A stretch of 64,000 nt of DNA from CF-162 sp040882565 (GCA_040882565.1 JBBEAZ010000014.1:1-64000), one strand, 5' to 3'; shown: positions 1 through 9,977, numbered from the stretch's first letter. Numbers and translations: made by a program. Notes: a model not told the origin generated them from the letters alone.

Positions 1-126
1 GAGTGCCCGTTCCACGGCGGCCAGTTCAACGTGCGCACCGGCGAAGTGGTCGCTCCGCCGCCGGAAGAACCGATCACCACCTATCCTGTCGAAGTCGACG
101 GCGACGAGATCAGCGTTGCGGTTTAG
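1..126 (+). CDS. Rieske-type [2Fe-2S] ferredoxin, C-terminal fragment
   Basis: Only the last 41 codons are inside the window; the start lies upstream. The fragment opens with ECPFHGGQF, which matches the second half of the Rieske cluster-binding box (C-P-x-H-G, one Cys and one His ligand). It continues with a typical C-terminal strand ending in EISVAV before the stop at 124-126. This is known as the electron-transfer subunit of ring-hydroxylating dioxygenases or a stand-alone ferredoxin. The missing N-terminus prevents a choice, although the tail directly after the cluster box suggests a small ferredoxin rather than a large oxygenase subunit. Confidence 0.8.
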   Translation, partial: ECPFHGGQFNVRTGEVVAPPPEEPITTYPVEVDGDEISVAV

Positions 127-138
127 CGCCGCCGGACG

Positions 139-1200
139 CTAGTCTGGCCCGCCGATCCAGCTGACGAACCGATCCAGGTTCGGCAGCGAACCAGCGTCCT
201 GTGCCAGGAACAACGCGCCGACCACCAGACTGAAGACAGCCGCCACGAATCCTGCCGCCACGTAAATCCACTGTCGCCGCGTAGTGGAAACGAAGCCAAC
301 CGTGCTCAGGAGCGTGACAGCGGTGTTGGAGATCAACAGACCGACGATGAACGCGAGCAGCGCGATGATGCCGCCCAGTTGGCTTGACGCGCCGACGGCG
401 GTCGTGATCACGAGGACTTGCGTGCCTGTCTCGGCACCAACGCCGTGGATCGCGCCGATGCCGAACGCCGTCTTGACGCCGTACTGTTGAGCGGCGTGCA
501 CATGCTCCCGAGGCGCGCCGAAGAACCGCGCGCGGATGCCCTCGTAGACGTTGCGAACGCCGGCGAAGACCAGCATCCAGCGGCTGCGCATGCGGAACTC
601 TTGGCCGCCCTGGAAAAACCGAAAGATCGCATAAAACAGGTATGCGGCGAGAATGATCAGCGTCACCCCGACGACACGCTCCATGATCGGGTCAATCCAG
701 TCCGGGAGAAACTCCCGAGCCACGATGGCGGTGACACCGAGAATGAATACGACGCTGCCGTGCCCGAGCGCGTAGAGGCTACCCAGTAGCAGGGCGGGAC
801 GCTGCTTACGCACGAATCCGGTTACCGCCGCCAGGTGGCCGTTTCCACTGAAGCCACCGCCGTTCGAGGCGGCAGGGTGCATGTGTGGATGGTCGTGTCC
901 CGAAGCTACCGCGACCGTCGCGGCCACTGTAGTGCCCGTCCCGACGTGGCTGTGGCCCATCGCGTGGTGCGACTCATCCGTGAGCATCACGCCCGGTTCG
1001 CCCGTCAGCCACTTCTCCGCCTCGTCCGGGGTGGCTGTGGTGCTTGTAATGTCGGTGATCGCTGCAATATGGTCCCAGTCGATCCCATGACGGATGCCGA
1101 GCGCCAGTGCGGCGCTGATCACGCCAAACGAACCGACGAAGGTTAGGATGGGCAGGGCGTCGGTGGGGATCATGGGATCGCTTAGGTCTGGCCCTGGCAT
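139..1200 (-). CDS. Nickel/cobalt transporter, NiCoT/UreH-like
   Basis: Predicted membrane permease of 353 residues for uptake of Ni(II) or Co(II). The signature H-x4-D-H is visible as HGIDWDH near residue 38 in the second helix. Further family-like motifs are LGHGSVVF in the middle and HGVGAETGTQ later. A loop at about residues 75-122 is rich in His (GHSH, GHDHPHMH), a common metal-sampling loop. About six to eight hydrophobic segments follow. The start at 1200 lies inside the last codons of the upstream Fur-family gene; an internal Met at 1173, just after that gene's stop, is an equally possible start, and neither has a clear Shine-Dalgarno. Co-transcription with the regulator suggests metal-dependent repression. 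Ni versus Co specificity cannot be told from sequence. Confidence 0.85.
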   Translation of the reverse strand: MPGPDLSDPMIPTDALPILTFVGSFGVISAALALGIRHGIDWDHIAAITDITSTTATPDEAEKWLTGEPGVMLTDESHHAMGHSHVGTGTTVAATVAVASGHDHPHMHPAASNGGGFSGNGHLAAVTGFVRKQRPALLLGSLYALGHGSVVFILGVTAIVAREFLPDWIDPIMERVVGVTLIILAAYLFYAIFRFFQGGQEFRMRSRWMLVFAGVRNVYEGIRARFFGAPREHVHAAQQYGVKTAFGIGAIHGVGAETGTQVLVITTAVGASSQLGGIIALLAFIVGLLISNTAVTLLSTVGFVSTTRRQWIYVAAGFVAAVFSLVVGALFLAQDAGSLPNLDRFVSWIGGPD

Positions 1201-1610
1201 GGCTTGCAGACGCCGAAGATCGCGAAATGCCCGAGGTCTGCGGCGAACCCGGCCTCTTCGTATAGGAGTGTCGCCAGGCCGTCGAGGTAGCTGTTATCGA
1301 GTGAGGTGACCTCGCCGCATGAGCGGCAGATCAGGTGGTGGTGGCGGTGTTTGCCCACCCACTCGAACTCGCTCTCGCCCGTGCCCATGTCGGTCTCGTA
1401 GACGAGGCCGAGGTCAGAAGCGGACGCCAGCGTCCGGTAGACCGTCGAAGCGTCGATGAACGGGTGCGAGGTGCGGAGGTCCTCGATGATCTGCGAGGCG
1501 GTGACGTGGACGCCGGCGTGGCGGATGCCGCAGAGAACGTGGACGCGCTGTGGGGTAACCTTCTGGCCGGCCTCCCTCAGGACGACGGCTGTTTCGTTCT
1601 CGCAAGCCAT
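1182..1610 (-). CDS. Fur-family metalloregulator (Nur/Zur-like)
   Basis: A 142-residue ferric-uptake-regulator homologue. The N-terminal winged helix contains KVTPQRVHVL and DASTVYRTL (recognition helix, about residues 53-61). The dimerisation half holds the metal site HRHHHLICRSC (His88, His90-92, Cys95, Cys98) and a second CxxC at 135-138, the structural zinc site of the family. The gene overlaps the downstream Ni/Co transporter by 19 bases, so the pair is one transcript. Directly upstream is a good promoter followed by two direct repeats (see 1628-1681), consistent with autoregulation. Genomic context favours nickel or cobalt as effector; Fe or Zn remains possible. Confidence 0.85.
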   Translation of the reverse strand: MACENETAVVLREAGQKVTPQRVHVLCGIRHAGVHVTASQIIEDLRTSHPFIDASTVYRTLASASDLGLVYETDMGTGESEFEWVGKHRHHHLICRSCGEVTSLDNSYLDGLATLLYEEAGFAADLGHFAIFGVCKPCQGQT

Positions 1611-1627
1611 ATATCTCTCCCGATGAA

Positions 1628-1681
1628 TGCAAATGCGGGCAACTGCAAGTGCATGATGCAGGAGGTGCCTAGAACTGTCAA
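1628..1681 (-). promoter_or_regulatory. Promoter and candidate metalloregulator operator of the fur-nicT operon
   Basis: Read on the minus strand, a perfect -35 TTGACA (1681-1676) is followed after 17 bases by CATCAT (1658-1653) as -10. Just downstream, on the plus strand, are two 9-bp direct repeats TGCAAATGC (1628-1636) and TGCAAGTGC (1644-1652), spaced 16 bp start to start. They sit between the -10 and the start codon at 1610, the expected place for a repressor. TGCA-rich operators are known for Zur and Nur proteins; binding here is inferred. Confidence 0.55.
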
Positions 1682-1734
1682 GGGATCACGCGATTCTGCG
1701 AAACGAACTTCGGGCGACGGCTCGGACTCGGGGG

Positions 1735-1971
1735 CTAAGAGCCACCGGCGAGCGGTGGGACGAGTGTGAGGCGGTTGCCTTCAGCGAGCGGCTGCGCTGG
1801 ATCCGTTGCCTCGCCGTTGATGATGGTTGCTGCCGAAAGGTCGTCCGGGATGTGCAGACGGCGGATCACGTCGCCGACGGTGGCGCCGTCCGGCATCTCG
1901 TAGGGGAAGGTCGCGGCGTCGGTTGGCGCGTACTGATCGAGATAGCCCCGCAGTTCGACTGTGATCTTCAT
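1735..1971 (-). CDS. MoaD/ThiS-family sulfur-carrier-like protein
   Basis: A small beta-grasp protein of about 78 residues beginning MKITVELRGYLDQY and ending PPLAGGS. Family members end in a free Gly-Gly that is adenylated and thiocarboxylated for molybdopterin or thiazole synthesis. Here the Gly-Gly is followed by one extra Ser, so activation would need trimming, or the protein is a non-canonical carrier. An in-frame upstream Met at 2004 would add 11 residues that do not fit the fold; I chose 1971. No molybdopterin or thiamine genes adjoin it, so the pathway is unknown. Confidence 0.65.
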   Translation of the reverse strand: MKITVELRGYLDQYAPTDAATFPYEMPDGATVGDVIRRLHIPDDLSAATIINGEATDPAQPLAEGNRLTLVPPLAGGS

Positions 1972-2008
1972 GTTCGTCCAAAGATACTCTGGGTGTTCGG
2001 TCACCTGC

Positions 2009-2014
2009 TATACT
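2009..2014 (+). promoter_or_regulatory. -10 element (TATACT) of the MaoC pair
   Basis: TATACT lies ten bases before the ATG at 2025. This predicts an mRNA with only a few untranslated bases. No Shine-Dalgarno is present and no clear -35 is seen. Confidence 0.4.
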
Positions 2015-2024
2015 CGGCGCCGCT

Positions 2025-2546
2025 ATGCCCTACGACATTGAGGAAGTCCGCCGAAAGTACATCGGCTTTGAGACGGCGAAAGCGAAGGGTAGGTACCCGG
2101 TCGAGTACGACCCGATCCGCCGTCACTGCCATATGGTGGAGGACACCAATCCCCTCTTCATCGACCCGAAGTATGCGGCTAGCACGGAGCACGGCGCCGT
2201 CCTGTGCCCTCCCTCGGGCTGGCTCGCGCTCTACTTCGCCAGCCTTGGGCCATGGCCCGCTGCCTTCGAGCCGCTATTCCCGATGGTGCCGACGCTAGGC
2301 AAGCGCATCGTCAACATGAGCCAGGAAGTAAAGTGGTCCACCCGGATCAAGGTCGGCGACGAGCTGTCCGTTGTGCGCCGCGTGGCCGACGTCTACCAGA
2401 AAGGCATAACCATCGACCCGGAGGCCGTCTGGATCGTCGCTGAGGCGGTGATCACGAATCAGCGCGAAGAATTAGTATGCGTCATCCGCAACACGCTGTT
2501 GACGCACCGTACTCCGGAAGAAGTCGCGGCAGCTGCCGGCACATGA
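2025..2546 (+). CDS. MaoC-like dehydratase N-terminal-type subunit
   Basis: A 173-residue hot-dog-fold protein resembling the N-terminal half of hydratase-2/MaoC enzymes. The region DTNPLFIDPKYA (about residues 45-56) aligns with the active-site stretch D-x-N-P-x-H, but Phe stands where the catalytic His is expected. This is typical of the non-catalytic, substrate-binding half. The next gene overlaps by ATGA and encodes a MaoC domain that keeps the catalytic dyad, so the two probably form a heterodimeric (R)-specific enoyl-CoA or beta-hydroxyacyl hydratase. The substrate is not predictable. Confidence 0.7.
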   Translation: MPYDIEEVRRKYIGFETAKAKGRYPVEYDPIRRHCHMVEDTNPLFIDPKYAASTEHGAVLCPPSGWLALYFASLGPWPAAFEPLFPMVPTLGKRIVNMSQEVKWSTRIKVGDELSVVRRVADVYQKGITIDPEAVWIVAEAVITNQREELVCVIRNTLLTHRTPEEVAAAAGT

Positions 2547-2986
2547 GGCGAGACCAAGTCTCCTGGGACGAGGTGCAGGAGGGAGACGAACTTCCCGAGA
2601 TCTCGCTCAGCATCAACATCAAGCGTCTCTTCCAGCAGGCCAGCGGATCTCAAGACTGGTACCCCGTGCACTTCGACCCAGCGTACGCACAGAAGGCCGG
2701 GCACTCGGACGTCTTCATGAACACCGGCTTCATCCAGGCGGCGCTCGTGAGGCTGATAACTGACTGGATGGGCGAGGCTGGCTTTCTCAAGCGGCTGTTC
2801 TTCGAGATGCGCCGCCAGTACCGGCCGGGCGACACCATGATCTGCCGCGGCCGTGTGACTGAGAAAGAGCAACGCAACGGGGAAGCGCTGGTATTCCTCG
2901 AGGTCTGGGGTGAGAACGAGCGAGAAGGTGTCGCGACACCCGGAGAAGCGACCGTAGTCCTGCCGGTTGCCCAGAATCTGCGGTAG
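2543..2986 (+). CDS. MaoC-like dehydratase, catalytic subunit
   Basis: About 147 residues starting MRRDQVSWDEV, with the ATG overlapping the upstream stop as ATGA. It carries SQDWYPVHFDPAYA, the D-x4-H hydratase-2 motif, so Asp and His of the active dyad are both present. A longer in-frame start at 2477 would add a low-complexity leader and is unlikely. Together with the preceding gene it should hydrate a trans-2-enoyl-CoA or dehydrate a 3-hydroxyacyl-CoA. The split-subunit layout is known from steroid and polyketide-type hydratases. Confidence 0.7.
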   Translation: MRRDQVSWDEVQEGDELPEISLSINIKRLFQQASGSQDWYPVHFDPAYAQKAGHSDVFMNTGFIQAALVRLITDWMGEAGFLKRLFFEMRRQYRPGDTMICRGRVTEKEQRNGEALVFLEVWGENEREGVATPGEATVVLPVAQNLR

Positions 2987-3012
2987 CTTGGAGGCCAATT
3001 TCCGCGAGTGTG

Positions 3013-3041
3013 TTGACGCGCCGCGTATTAGTTGCTACAAA
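3013..3041 (+). promoter_or_regulatory. Promoter of the cyclic-nucleotide-domain gene
   Basis: TTGACG (3013-3018), a 17-base spacer and TACAAA (3036-3041) make a good sigma-70-type promoter. A GGAGGAG ribosome site follows near 3065, ahead of the ATG at 3075. Confidence 0.6.
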
Positions 3042-3074
3042 GGGGCCACCACATCTGGCGAGACGGAGGAGCAT

Positions 3075-3503
3075 ATGGGTCGCGAGGACATGCTTAAGAG
3101 CGTGCCGATTTTTTCTGAGCTGGGTAAGCGGGACCTTGAGCGCCTCGCCAAGCTGATGGTGCCCCGCACCGTGAAGGCCGGCGAGGTCGTGATCAAAGAG
3201 AACGACCAGGCCGCCGGCTTCTTCGTGGTGGCCAGTGGCAAACTCGAAGCCGTCCGGGGCGCCGATTCCGGCAACCCGCAGGTCCTAGCCACATACGGGC
3301 CCGGTGACTTCTTCGGGGAGATGGCGCTCTTCGAAGGCTTTCCGCGTTCCGCAACGGTGCGAGCGGTGGAGGACAGCGAGTGCCTGGCGATGACACGCTG
3401 GGACTTCACGGCCGAAATGAAGAACCACCCTGAGATCGCCGTCAGCATGCTGCCTGTGCTTGTCCGGCGTCTGCGCAACGCGGACGCCAAGCTCGCCGAG
3501 TAG
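3075..3503 (+). CDS. Stand-alone cyclic-nucleotide-binding-domain protein
   Basis: A 142-residue protein consisting of one cNMP-binding/Crp-type beta-barrel. It has a helical lead-in (FSELGKRDLERLAKLM) and the phosphate-binding cassette FFGEMALFEGFPRSATVRA at about residues 80-98. That cassette has the GE and RSA residues of true cNMP binders. There is no helix-turn-helix after the barrel, so it is not a complete Crp/Fnr regulator; it could be a sensor that acts through a partner. The ATG at 3075 is fixed by GGAGGAG just upstream. It has its own promoter and converges tail to tail with the next gene. Confidence 0.75.
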   Translation: MGREDMLKSVPIFSELGKRDLERLAKLMVPRTVKAGEVVIKENDQAAGFFVVASGKLEAVRGADSGNPQVLATYGPGDFFGEMALFEGFPRSATVRAVEDSECLAMTRWDFTAEMKNHPEIAVSMLPVLVRRLRNADAKLAE

Positions 3504-4781
3504 CTACTCCAAGATTGCGCCTTGCTCCCTTAGCGAACGCTGCAAAGCCTGCACGTCCACCTGCGTGACGTCCTGGTTTTCCGCCGCCATCGCCGCAGCG
3601 ATGCCTGCAGCCTGGCCTGTTGCCATGCACGCCGGGATCTCCTTTGTGGCGTGGTGGACACGGTGCTCGACGGAGATGCAGCGCCCTGCGACTAGCAGGT
3701 TCGTCGTGGCACGCGGGAGGAGCGAGCGGTACGGGATGTTGTACGCGCAGGCGTACTTAGTCCAATGGCCGGTGCGCGCTATCGTGTCGTCGAAGCTGCG
3801 GTCCAGGTCGTCGCGCACCATCACGTAAGCACCCTGCAACCGGCGCGACTCCGTGATGCCGAGCTGGTCTGCCATCAGCGTGACGTGAGCGTCCTCGAAG
3901 CCGGGCACTGAGCCGCGCAGCCGCGACGCTTCTTCCTGAACCATCCGTCGGCACTCGACCAGAGCGGCGGAGACTTCGTCTGGATTGGTAGCGTCGATTT
4001 TCTCCCGGACGCGGGCTTCGCCGCCCCACGGCACGAGCACCCGATCGCGGCCCGTTGTTCGGAAATACAGGCTCTTGACGGCCTCAAACGACTTCTCGAC
4101 ATCTCGAACGCCGCCCATCTCGAACCACAGCCATGGGTGCACGCGCTCCGACTCGAACGGTTCACCAGCGCCCGCGAAGACGTCACCGTCGCCGGTTGTA
4201 TCAATGACGACGCGTGGGATGATCGCCTGTCTGCCAGCCTTGTTCTGAACGACGACAGCACTGATCCGCTGGTTCTCGAGGAGCGGCTCGCATGCCCACG
4301 TCTGGTAGAGGACGCGGACGCCGGCCTCGCGCAGCATCTCGTCTGCGGTGAAGACAAAAGCGTAGGGGTCAAAGGCGACGGAATAGCGCACGCGGTGGGG
4401 CCCGCTGCCCCAAACGAGGCCCCACCGCCGGCAGTGCTCGACCAGCGCCGGATCGGGGTCGTTCCATTGGTCCGGCGTCGGGTAGTAGACGCCGCTGCGC
4501 TTCTCCATGCGGTCGACCATCTCCTGGCAGATTCCGGCGACGGCCTGCTTGCCCGCGCCGTCGTCCAGTGTCAGGAGGAGGATGATCATGCCGCCCGTCG
4601 CGAGCCCGCCCGTGTAGCTGAAACGCTCGATCAGCAGCGTCTGAGCGCCCGCCCTTGCCGATGCTACCGCAGCCGAGACGCCGGCCGAGCCACCGCCGAC
4701 AACGAGGACGTCCGGCCGAGCCATAACCGAGAGGCGCGATTCAGGAAGCGTGATGTAGTCTGGCACGCCACGAGGATACAT
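3504..4781 (-). CDS. FAD-dependent oxidoreductase (FAD_oxidored family)
   Basis: A 425-residue flavoprotein. The Rossmann dinucleotide motif VVGGGSAGVSAA lies at about residues 26-37, followed by the ribose-binding acidic end IER and the family-typical sequence GGLATGG. The C-terminal GRCISVEHRVHHATKEIPACMATGQAAGIAAA is the usual FAD-closing region with substrate-facing His. Related proteins are annotated as succinate dehydrogenase/fumarate-reductase-like or xanthan-lyase-associated oxidoreductases of unknown substrate. The stop abuts the convergent cNMP gene with no gap. It may share a transcript with the ADC-fold gene 30 bases upstream. Confidence 0.75.
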   Translation of the reverse strand: MYPRGVPDYITLPESRLSVMARPDVLVVGGGSAGVSAAVASARAGAQTLLIERFSYTGGLATGGMIILLLTLDDGAGKQAVAGICQEMVDRMEKRSGVYYPTPDQWNDPDPALVEHCRRWGLVWGSGPHRVRYSVAFDPYAFVFTADEMLREAGVRVLYQTWACEPLLENQRISAVVVQNKAGRQAIIPRVVIDTTGDGDVFAGAGEPFESERVHPWLWFEMGGVRDVEKSFEAVKSLYFRTTGRDRVLVPWGGEARVREKIDATNPDEVSAALVECRRMVQEEASRLRGSVPGFEDAHVTLMADQLGITESRRLQGAYVMVRDDLDRSFDDTIARTGHWTKYACAYNIPYRSLLPRATTNLLVAGRCISVEHRVHHATKEIPACMATGQAAGIAAAMAAENQDVTQVDVQALQRSLREQGAILE

Positions 4782-4811
4782 GAGTGTGCGTGGGCCGGGA
4801 ACGCGGGCGCG

Positions 4812-5651
4812 TTATTCGGTGACTTTGCGCCACTGACCGCGACCGTCCGTCGTTGTGCGGGCAGCCTGGCCGTGTAGGACGGTGTTCTCGGCGAGCAGCT
4901 CTACGGCGTCCGAGCGAATATACGCGTATGGCAGGAACTCATCCGGATCGACATCACAGACGGCGCTTCCCGTCGAATACATATGTCCCTCGGTGTAGAC
5001 CGAGTCGATCACCTGCACGACCGGAATGTCCGACAGTGGGTCGTGGGACGAGTCGCGGAAGACCAGTTCGCCGCGGCCCCGCCGGGCGGCCGTTACGTTC
5101 GTCGTTGTCGATACGTGGATCAGCCGCGGTGGGCAGTCGAAGCCGGCGCCGTCGGTACGCGGCAGGAACTTGAAGAAAAAGCTGGAGAAATCCAGCCTGC
5201 TGGGCGGCGCGGGCTCGTCACACCGTCCGCGGAGGCTGAGGTAGCGCACTTCGTGCCGCTCGCTGGAGCCCCAGACATGCTCGTCCTGTACCTCAAAGAC
5301 GACCTTCGCGAGCTTCGTGGGCTCCCCGAAGATCTCCCGACCAACGATCACCGACTCGGTGGTCGAACGCGGCATCGCGATGCAATAGTGACCGACAAGG
5401 TCTCCGTAGCGCGCGCGCAGGTAGACGCCGGCGCCCGTGAAGCTGCCCATGCAGTTCGAGTTCCGGATGTCGGCCACCCAGGCGACGCCGAGTGGCTCTG
5501 GTGTCGGTTCGAGCGGCGGGGGCAGGAGGGCGCGCACTGCTTCCGGCGTCGTCTCGAAGTAGGCAGTGAGCTGCCTCACGCCCAGGAACTGAGCGCGGGA
5601 GTAGAGCGACTGAACCGCTGCGATTTCTTCCGGTGATTTGACCAGGCGCAC
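4812..5651 (-). CDS. Acetoacetate-decarboxylase-fold enzyme
   Basis: A 279-residue protein of the acetoacetate decarboxylase superfamily, recognised from YFETTPEAVRALLPPPLEP near the N-terminus and GREIFGEPTKLAKVVFE at about residues 104-120. True ADC uses a Schiff-base Lys in a Lys-Lys pair after Gly-x-Pro. Here the equivalent place appears to read Thr112-Lys113 (from memory of the family, not an alignment), so decarboxylation of acetoacetate is doubtful. Superfamily members also act as aldolase-dehydratases. It sits next to an FAD oxidoreductase and near MaoC enzymes, suggesting catabolism of oxo acids, but no pathway can be fixed. Confidence 0.65.
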   Translation of the reverse strand: MRLVKSPEEIAAVQSLYSRAQFLGVRQLTAYFETTPEAVRALLPPPLEPTPEPLGVAWVADIRNSNCMGSFTGAGVYLRARYGDLVGHYCIAMPRSTTESVIVGREIFGEPTKLAKVVFEVQDEHVWGSSERHEVRYLSLRGRCDEPAPPSRLDFSSFFFKFLPRTDGAGFDCPPRLIHVSTTTNVTAARRGRGELVFRDSSHDPLSDIPVVQVIDSVYTEGHMYSTGSAVCDVDPDEFLPYAYIRSDAVELLAENTVLHGQAARTTTDGRGQWRKVTE

Positions 5652-5723
5652 GAGTACCCTCCGAGCTTGTCTCTAGTACTACAGACGCCGGAGACCACCA
5701 GAAGTTGCGCTGGTGGGCAAACG

Positions 5724-5754
5724 GAAACGACAGGCCGTGTTGGCCTGTCGTTTC
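5724..5754 (-). terminator. Intrinsic terminator after the CxCG small gene
   Basis: A perfect 13-bp stem GAAACGACAGGCC / GGCCTGTCGTTTC with a 5-base loop. It lies just downstream of the small minus-strand gene at 5769-5957 and is followed on that strand by a T-rich stretch. Confidence 0.7.
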
Positions 5755-5768
5755 ATTGCGGGTTGGCT

Positions 5769-5957
5769 TTAGCTGCGGGCGGTCGACTTGCCGGAGGTTG
5801 CCTTCTCGCCGGACTCATAGCCGTCCTGGATGTTCTGGACAACCTCGTCGACGGAGATCTCGCTGGCCTCGGCGGCCTGCTTCAGGTCGTCCATCACGAT
5901 GTTTCGGTCGTCATTGTGGCGCTCGTTCGGCATTTTGCAACCGCAGGATAGACACAT
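5769..5957 (-). CDS. Small Cys-motif protein, unknown function
   Basis: A 62-residue polypeptide starting MCLSCGCKMPNERHND. The ATG at 5957 is chosen because a strong GGAGG lies eight bases upstream; an earlier in-frame Met would place that site inside the gene. The CxxCxC cluster with nearby His could bind zinc or a metal cluster. The rest is an acidic helix (DDLKQAAEASEISVDEVVQNI) and a polar tail. Similar short MCxxCGC proteins occur in Actinobacteria and Chloroflexota without known function. It is a single-gene unit closed by a terminator. Confidence 0.7.
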   Translation of the reverse strand: MCLSCGCKMPNERHNDDRNIVMDDLKQAAEASEISVDEVVQNIQDGYESGEKATSGKSTARS

Positions 5958-6146
5958 CTTCTGTTCCTCCTTCTCCACTTCGAACTCTATTGGTTAGCTT
6001 GAGCGTAGCGCCGAGCGTGACAAGGTCGAATAAAGCGCCCGTCGCACCACGTAACACGGGCATTGCATTGCGGCGGCCATTTGCGGGTTCCGGCTAGCGG
6101 CGCTTTGCCATAATCTGGCCTTGGATCCCCCGCTTGAGCCCAACCA

Positions 6147-7538
6147 ATGTCTACTGATTCCGGCGAAGCCGTTGCTACTACCACTCCTGGGCTGATCGAC
6201 GAGGATAGGCTCCTCAGTTCGGTCATTCGCCTCGCCTGGCCTGTTGTTGTCCAACAGGTCAGCTTCTCCATGGTTCAGCTCGTCGACACCGCCCTCGTCG
6301 GGCACCTCGGCGAGGATGCTCTCGCCGGCGTGCGCCTCGCCGGTCAGCTGTTCTGGTTCTCGCAGGCTGGCATCATCGCGGTCAGCGTGGGCGCAACCGC
6401 AATCGTGGCACGGACAGTTGGCGCCGGACACAAGGAGGAAGCGTCGCACGTGCTGCAGTCGGCGTTCGTCCTCGCGTTGGCCTGGGGTTTGCTGATGGCG
6501 TTCGCCATGTGGTTCGCTGGCGAGTGGTGGCTCAACCTCATGGGCACGGAGCCTGCGGCGAGGGAAGCCGGCGCCGAGTATCTCCGCGCGGTTGCGCTGG
6601 GCATGCCCTTCGCCTCCCTGATGTTCGCAGGCAACGCTGCCCAGCAGGGTGCGGGCGACACCCGGACACCGATGGTCGTCGGCCTCGTAATCAACGTCGT
6701 CAACGTCATCGTTGCGTACACCCTCATCAACGGCACCGGTCCGGCCCCACGCCTCGAAGTGACCGGGTCGGGCCTCGGCGGCAGCGTCTCCTCGATGGTG
6801 GGCTGCGCCCTCGTCTTCGCCGTCCTGATCTCCGGCGCCCGCCAGCTGAAGTGGTCGCCGCGTGAGATTCGCTCATTCAACCCTGCGCTTGCCCGGCGGC
6901 TCCTCAACGTCGGCGTGCCGGCAGGCGTCGAGCAACTCCAGTTCAATATCGCCTTCATGATCTACACAGCGATCATCGTCAGCCTCGGGACCACTGCGCT
7001 CGCCGCCCACGGAGTAACGCTCGCCATCCAGAGCCTGACCTTCAACGTCGGGTTCGCGCTCAGCGTCGCCGCATCGGCCCTGGTCGGCCAGAGTTTGGGG
7101 TCCGGCCGACCCGACCTCGCTGAGCGCTCGGCGTACCTGACGATGCGCTACTCCTTGCTCTTCATGGCGAGCCTATCGCTCATCATGATGCTGTTCGGCG
7201 GCGAGATCACCAGCCTCTTCGTCGGCGGCGAAGACGCGGACAAGGTCGTCGACATCGGCGCCGATCTCCTGTTCATCTTCGCGTTCGCGATGCCGGGGCT
7301 GGCGGTAAGCCTGACACTGGGAGGCGCGCTCCGCGGCGCGGGCGACACTCGCTCCGTGTTGTACATCATGGCTGGGAGCACATGGATTCTCCGGCTCGTG
7401 CCAGCGTATGTACTGGCGATCGTGCTCGGAATCGGCGTACCCGGCGCCTGGCTGGCGGCGATAATCGACATAAATGCCCGAGCACTGATGATGTTCCTGC
7501 GCTTCCGCCAGGGCAAATGGAAGCATATTAAGGTCTGA
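6147..7538 (+). CDS. MATE-family multidrug/cation efflux transporter
   Basis: A 463-residue membrane protein with about twelve hydrophobic segments in two homologous halves. The family signature is readable as LAWPVVVQQVSFSMVQLVDTALVGHLGEDALAGV at the N-terminus, repeated more weakly as NVGVPAGVEQLQF at about 250. The pattern GAGDTRTPM / GAGDTRSVL appears in both halves, supporting internal duplication. It should exchange Na+ or H+ for a toxic cation or metabolite at the cytoplasmic membrane. No regulator adjoins it. Confidence 0.9.
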   Translation: MSTDSGEAVATTTPGLIDEDRLLSSVIRLAWPVVVQQVSFSMVQLVDTALVGHLGEDALAGVRLAGQLFWFSQAGIIAVSVGATAIVARTVGAGHKEEASHVLQSAFVLALAWGLLMAFAMWFAGEWWLNLMGTEPAAREAGAEYLRAVALGMPFASLMFAGNAAQQGAGDTRTPMVVGLVINVVNVIVAYTLINGTGPAPRLEVTGSGLGGSVSSMVGCALVFAVLISGARQLKWSPREIRSFNPALARRLLNVGVPAGVEQLQFNIAFMIYTAIIVSLGTTALAAHGVTLAIQSLTFNVGFALSVAASALVGQSLGSGRPDLAERSAYLTMRYSLLFMASLSLIMMLFGGEITSLFVGGEDADKVVDIGADLLFIFAFAMPGLAVSLTLGGALRGAGDTRSVLYIMAGSTWILRLVPAYVLAIVLGIGVPGAWLAAIIDINARALMMFLRFRQGKWKHIKV

Positions 7539-7572
7539 TCCGCTGTTAGAATCGATACGGAGGAGCCTATCC

Positions 7573-7782
7573 GTGTCTGTTATCATCTACACGCTGCGCA
7601 ATTGTGAGGTCAGCGATAAGGCTATGGTCGCTCTACGCGACCGTGGTATCGATCTCGAAGAGCGGCGTGTGGACGACGACGTCGACTGGTGGGAGGAAGC
7701 ACTCACCCACGCAATGGCCGTCCCGATCATCATCTGGGAGGACGGACGCGTCGAAGTCGGCTGGGAAGGCGAACACGGCTGA
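7573..7782 (+). CDS. Glutaredoxin-like small protein with CxxS site
   Basis: A 69-residue thioredoxin-fold protein beginning at GTG 7573 after GGAGGAG (7559-7565), with TAGAAT at 7547-7552 as a possible -10. It reads IIYTLRNCEVSDKAMVAL, so the usual CPYC redox site is NCEVS (CxxS). The cis-Pro motif AVPIIIWEDGRVEVGW follows. CxxS members act by monothiol chemistry or bind ligands rather than acting as dithiol reductases. The C-terminal helices of full glutaredoxins are missing, so it may be a reduced scaffold. It lies just ahead of cysS. Confidence 0.7.
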   Translation: MSVIIYTLRNCEVSDKAMVALRDRGIDLEERRVDDDVDWWEEALTHAMAVPIIIWEDGRVEVGWEGEHG

Positions 7783-7826
7783 GAGATCACGTAACAGGTG
7801 CCGTGAGCGCCTCCCGTGAGCCCCAC

Positions 7827-9973
<2,147 letters not shown>

Positions 9974-9977
<4 letters not shown>

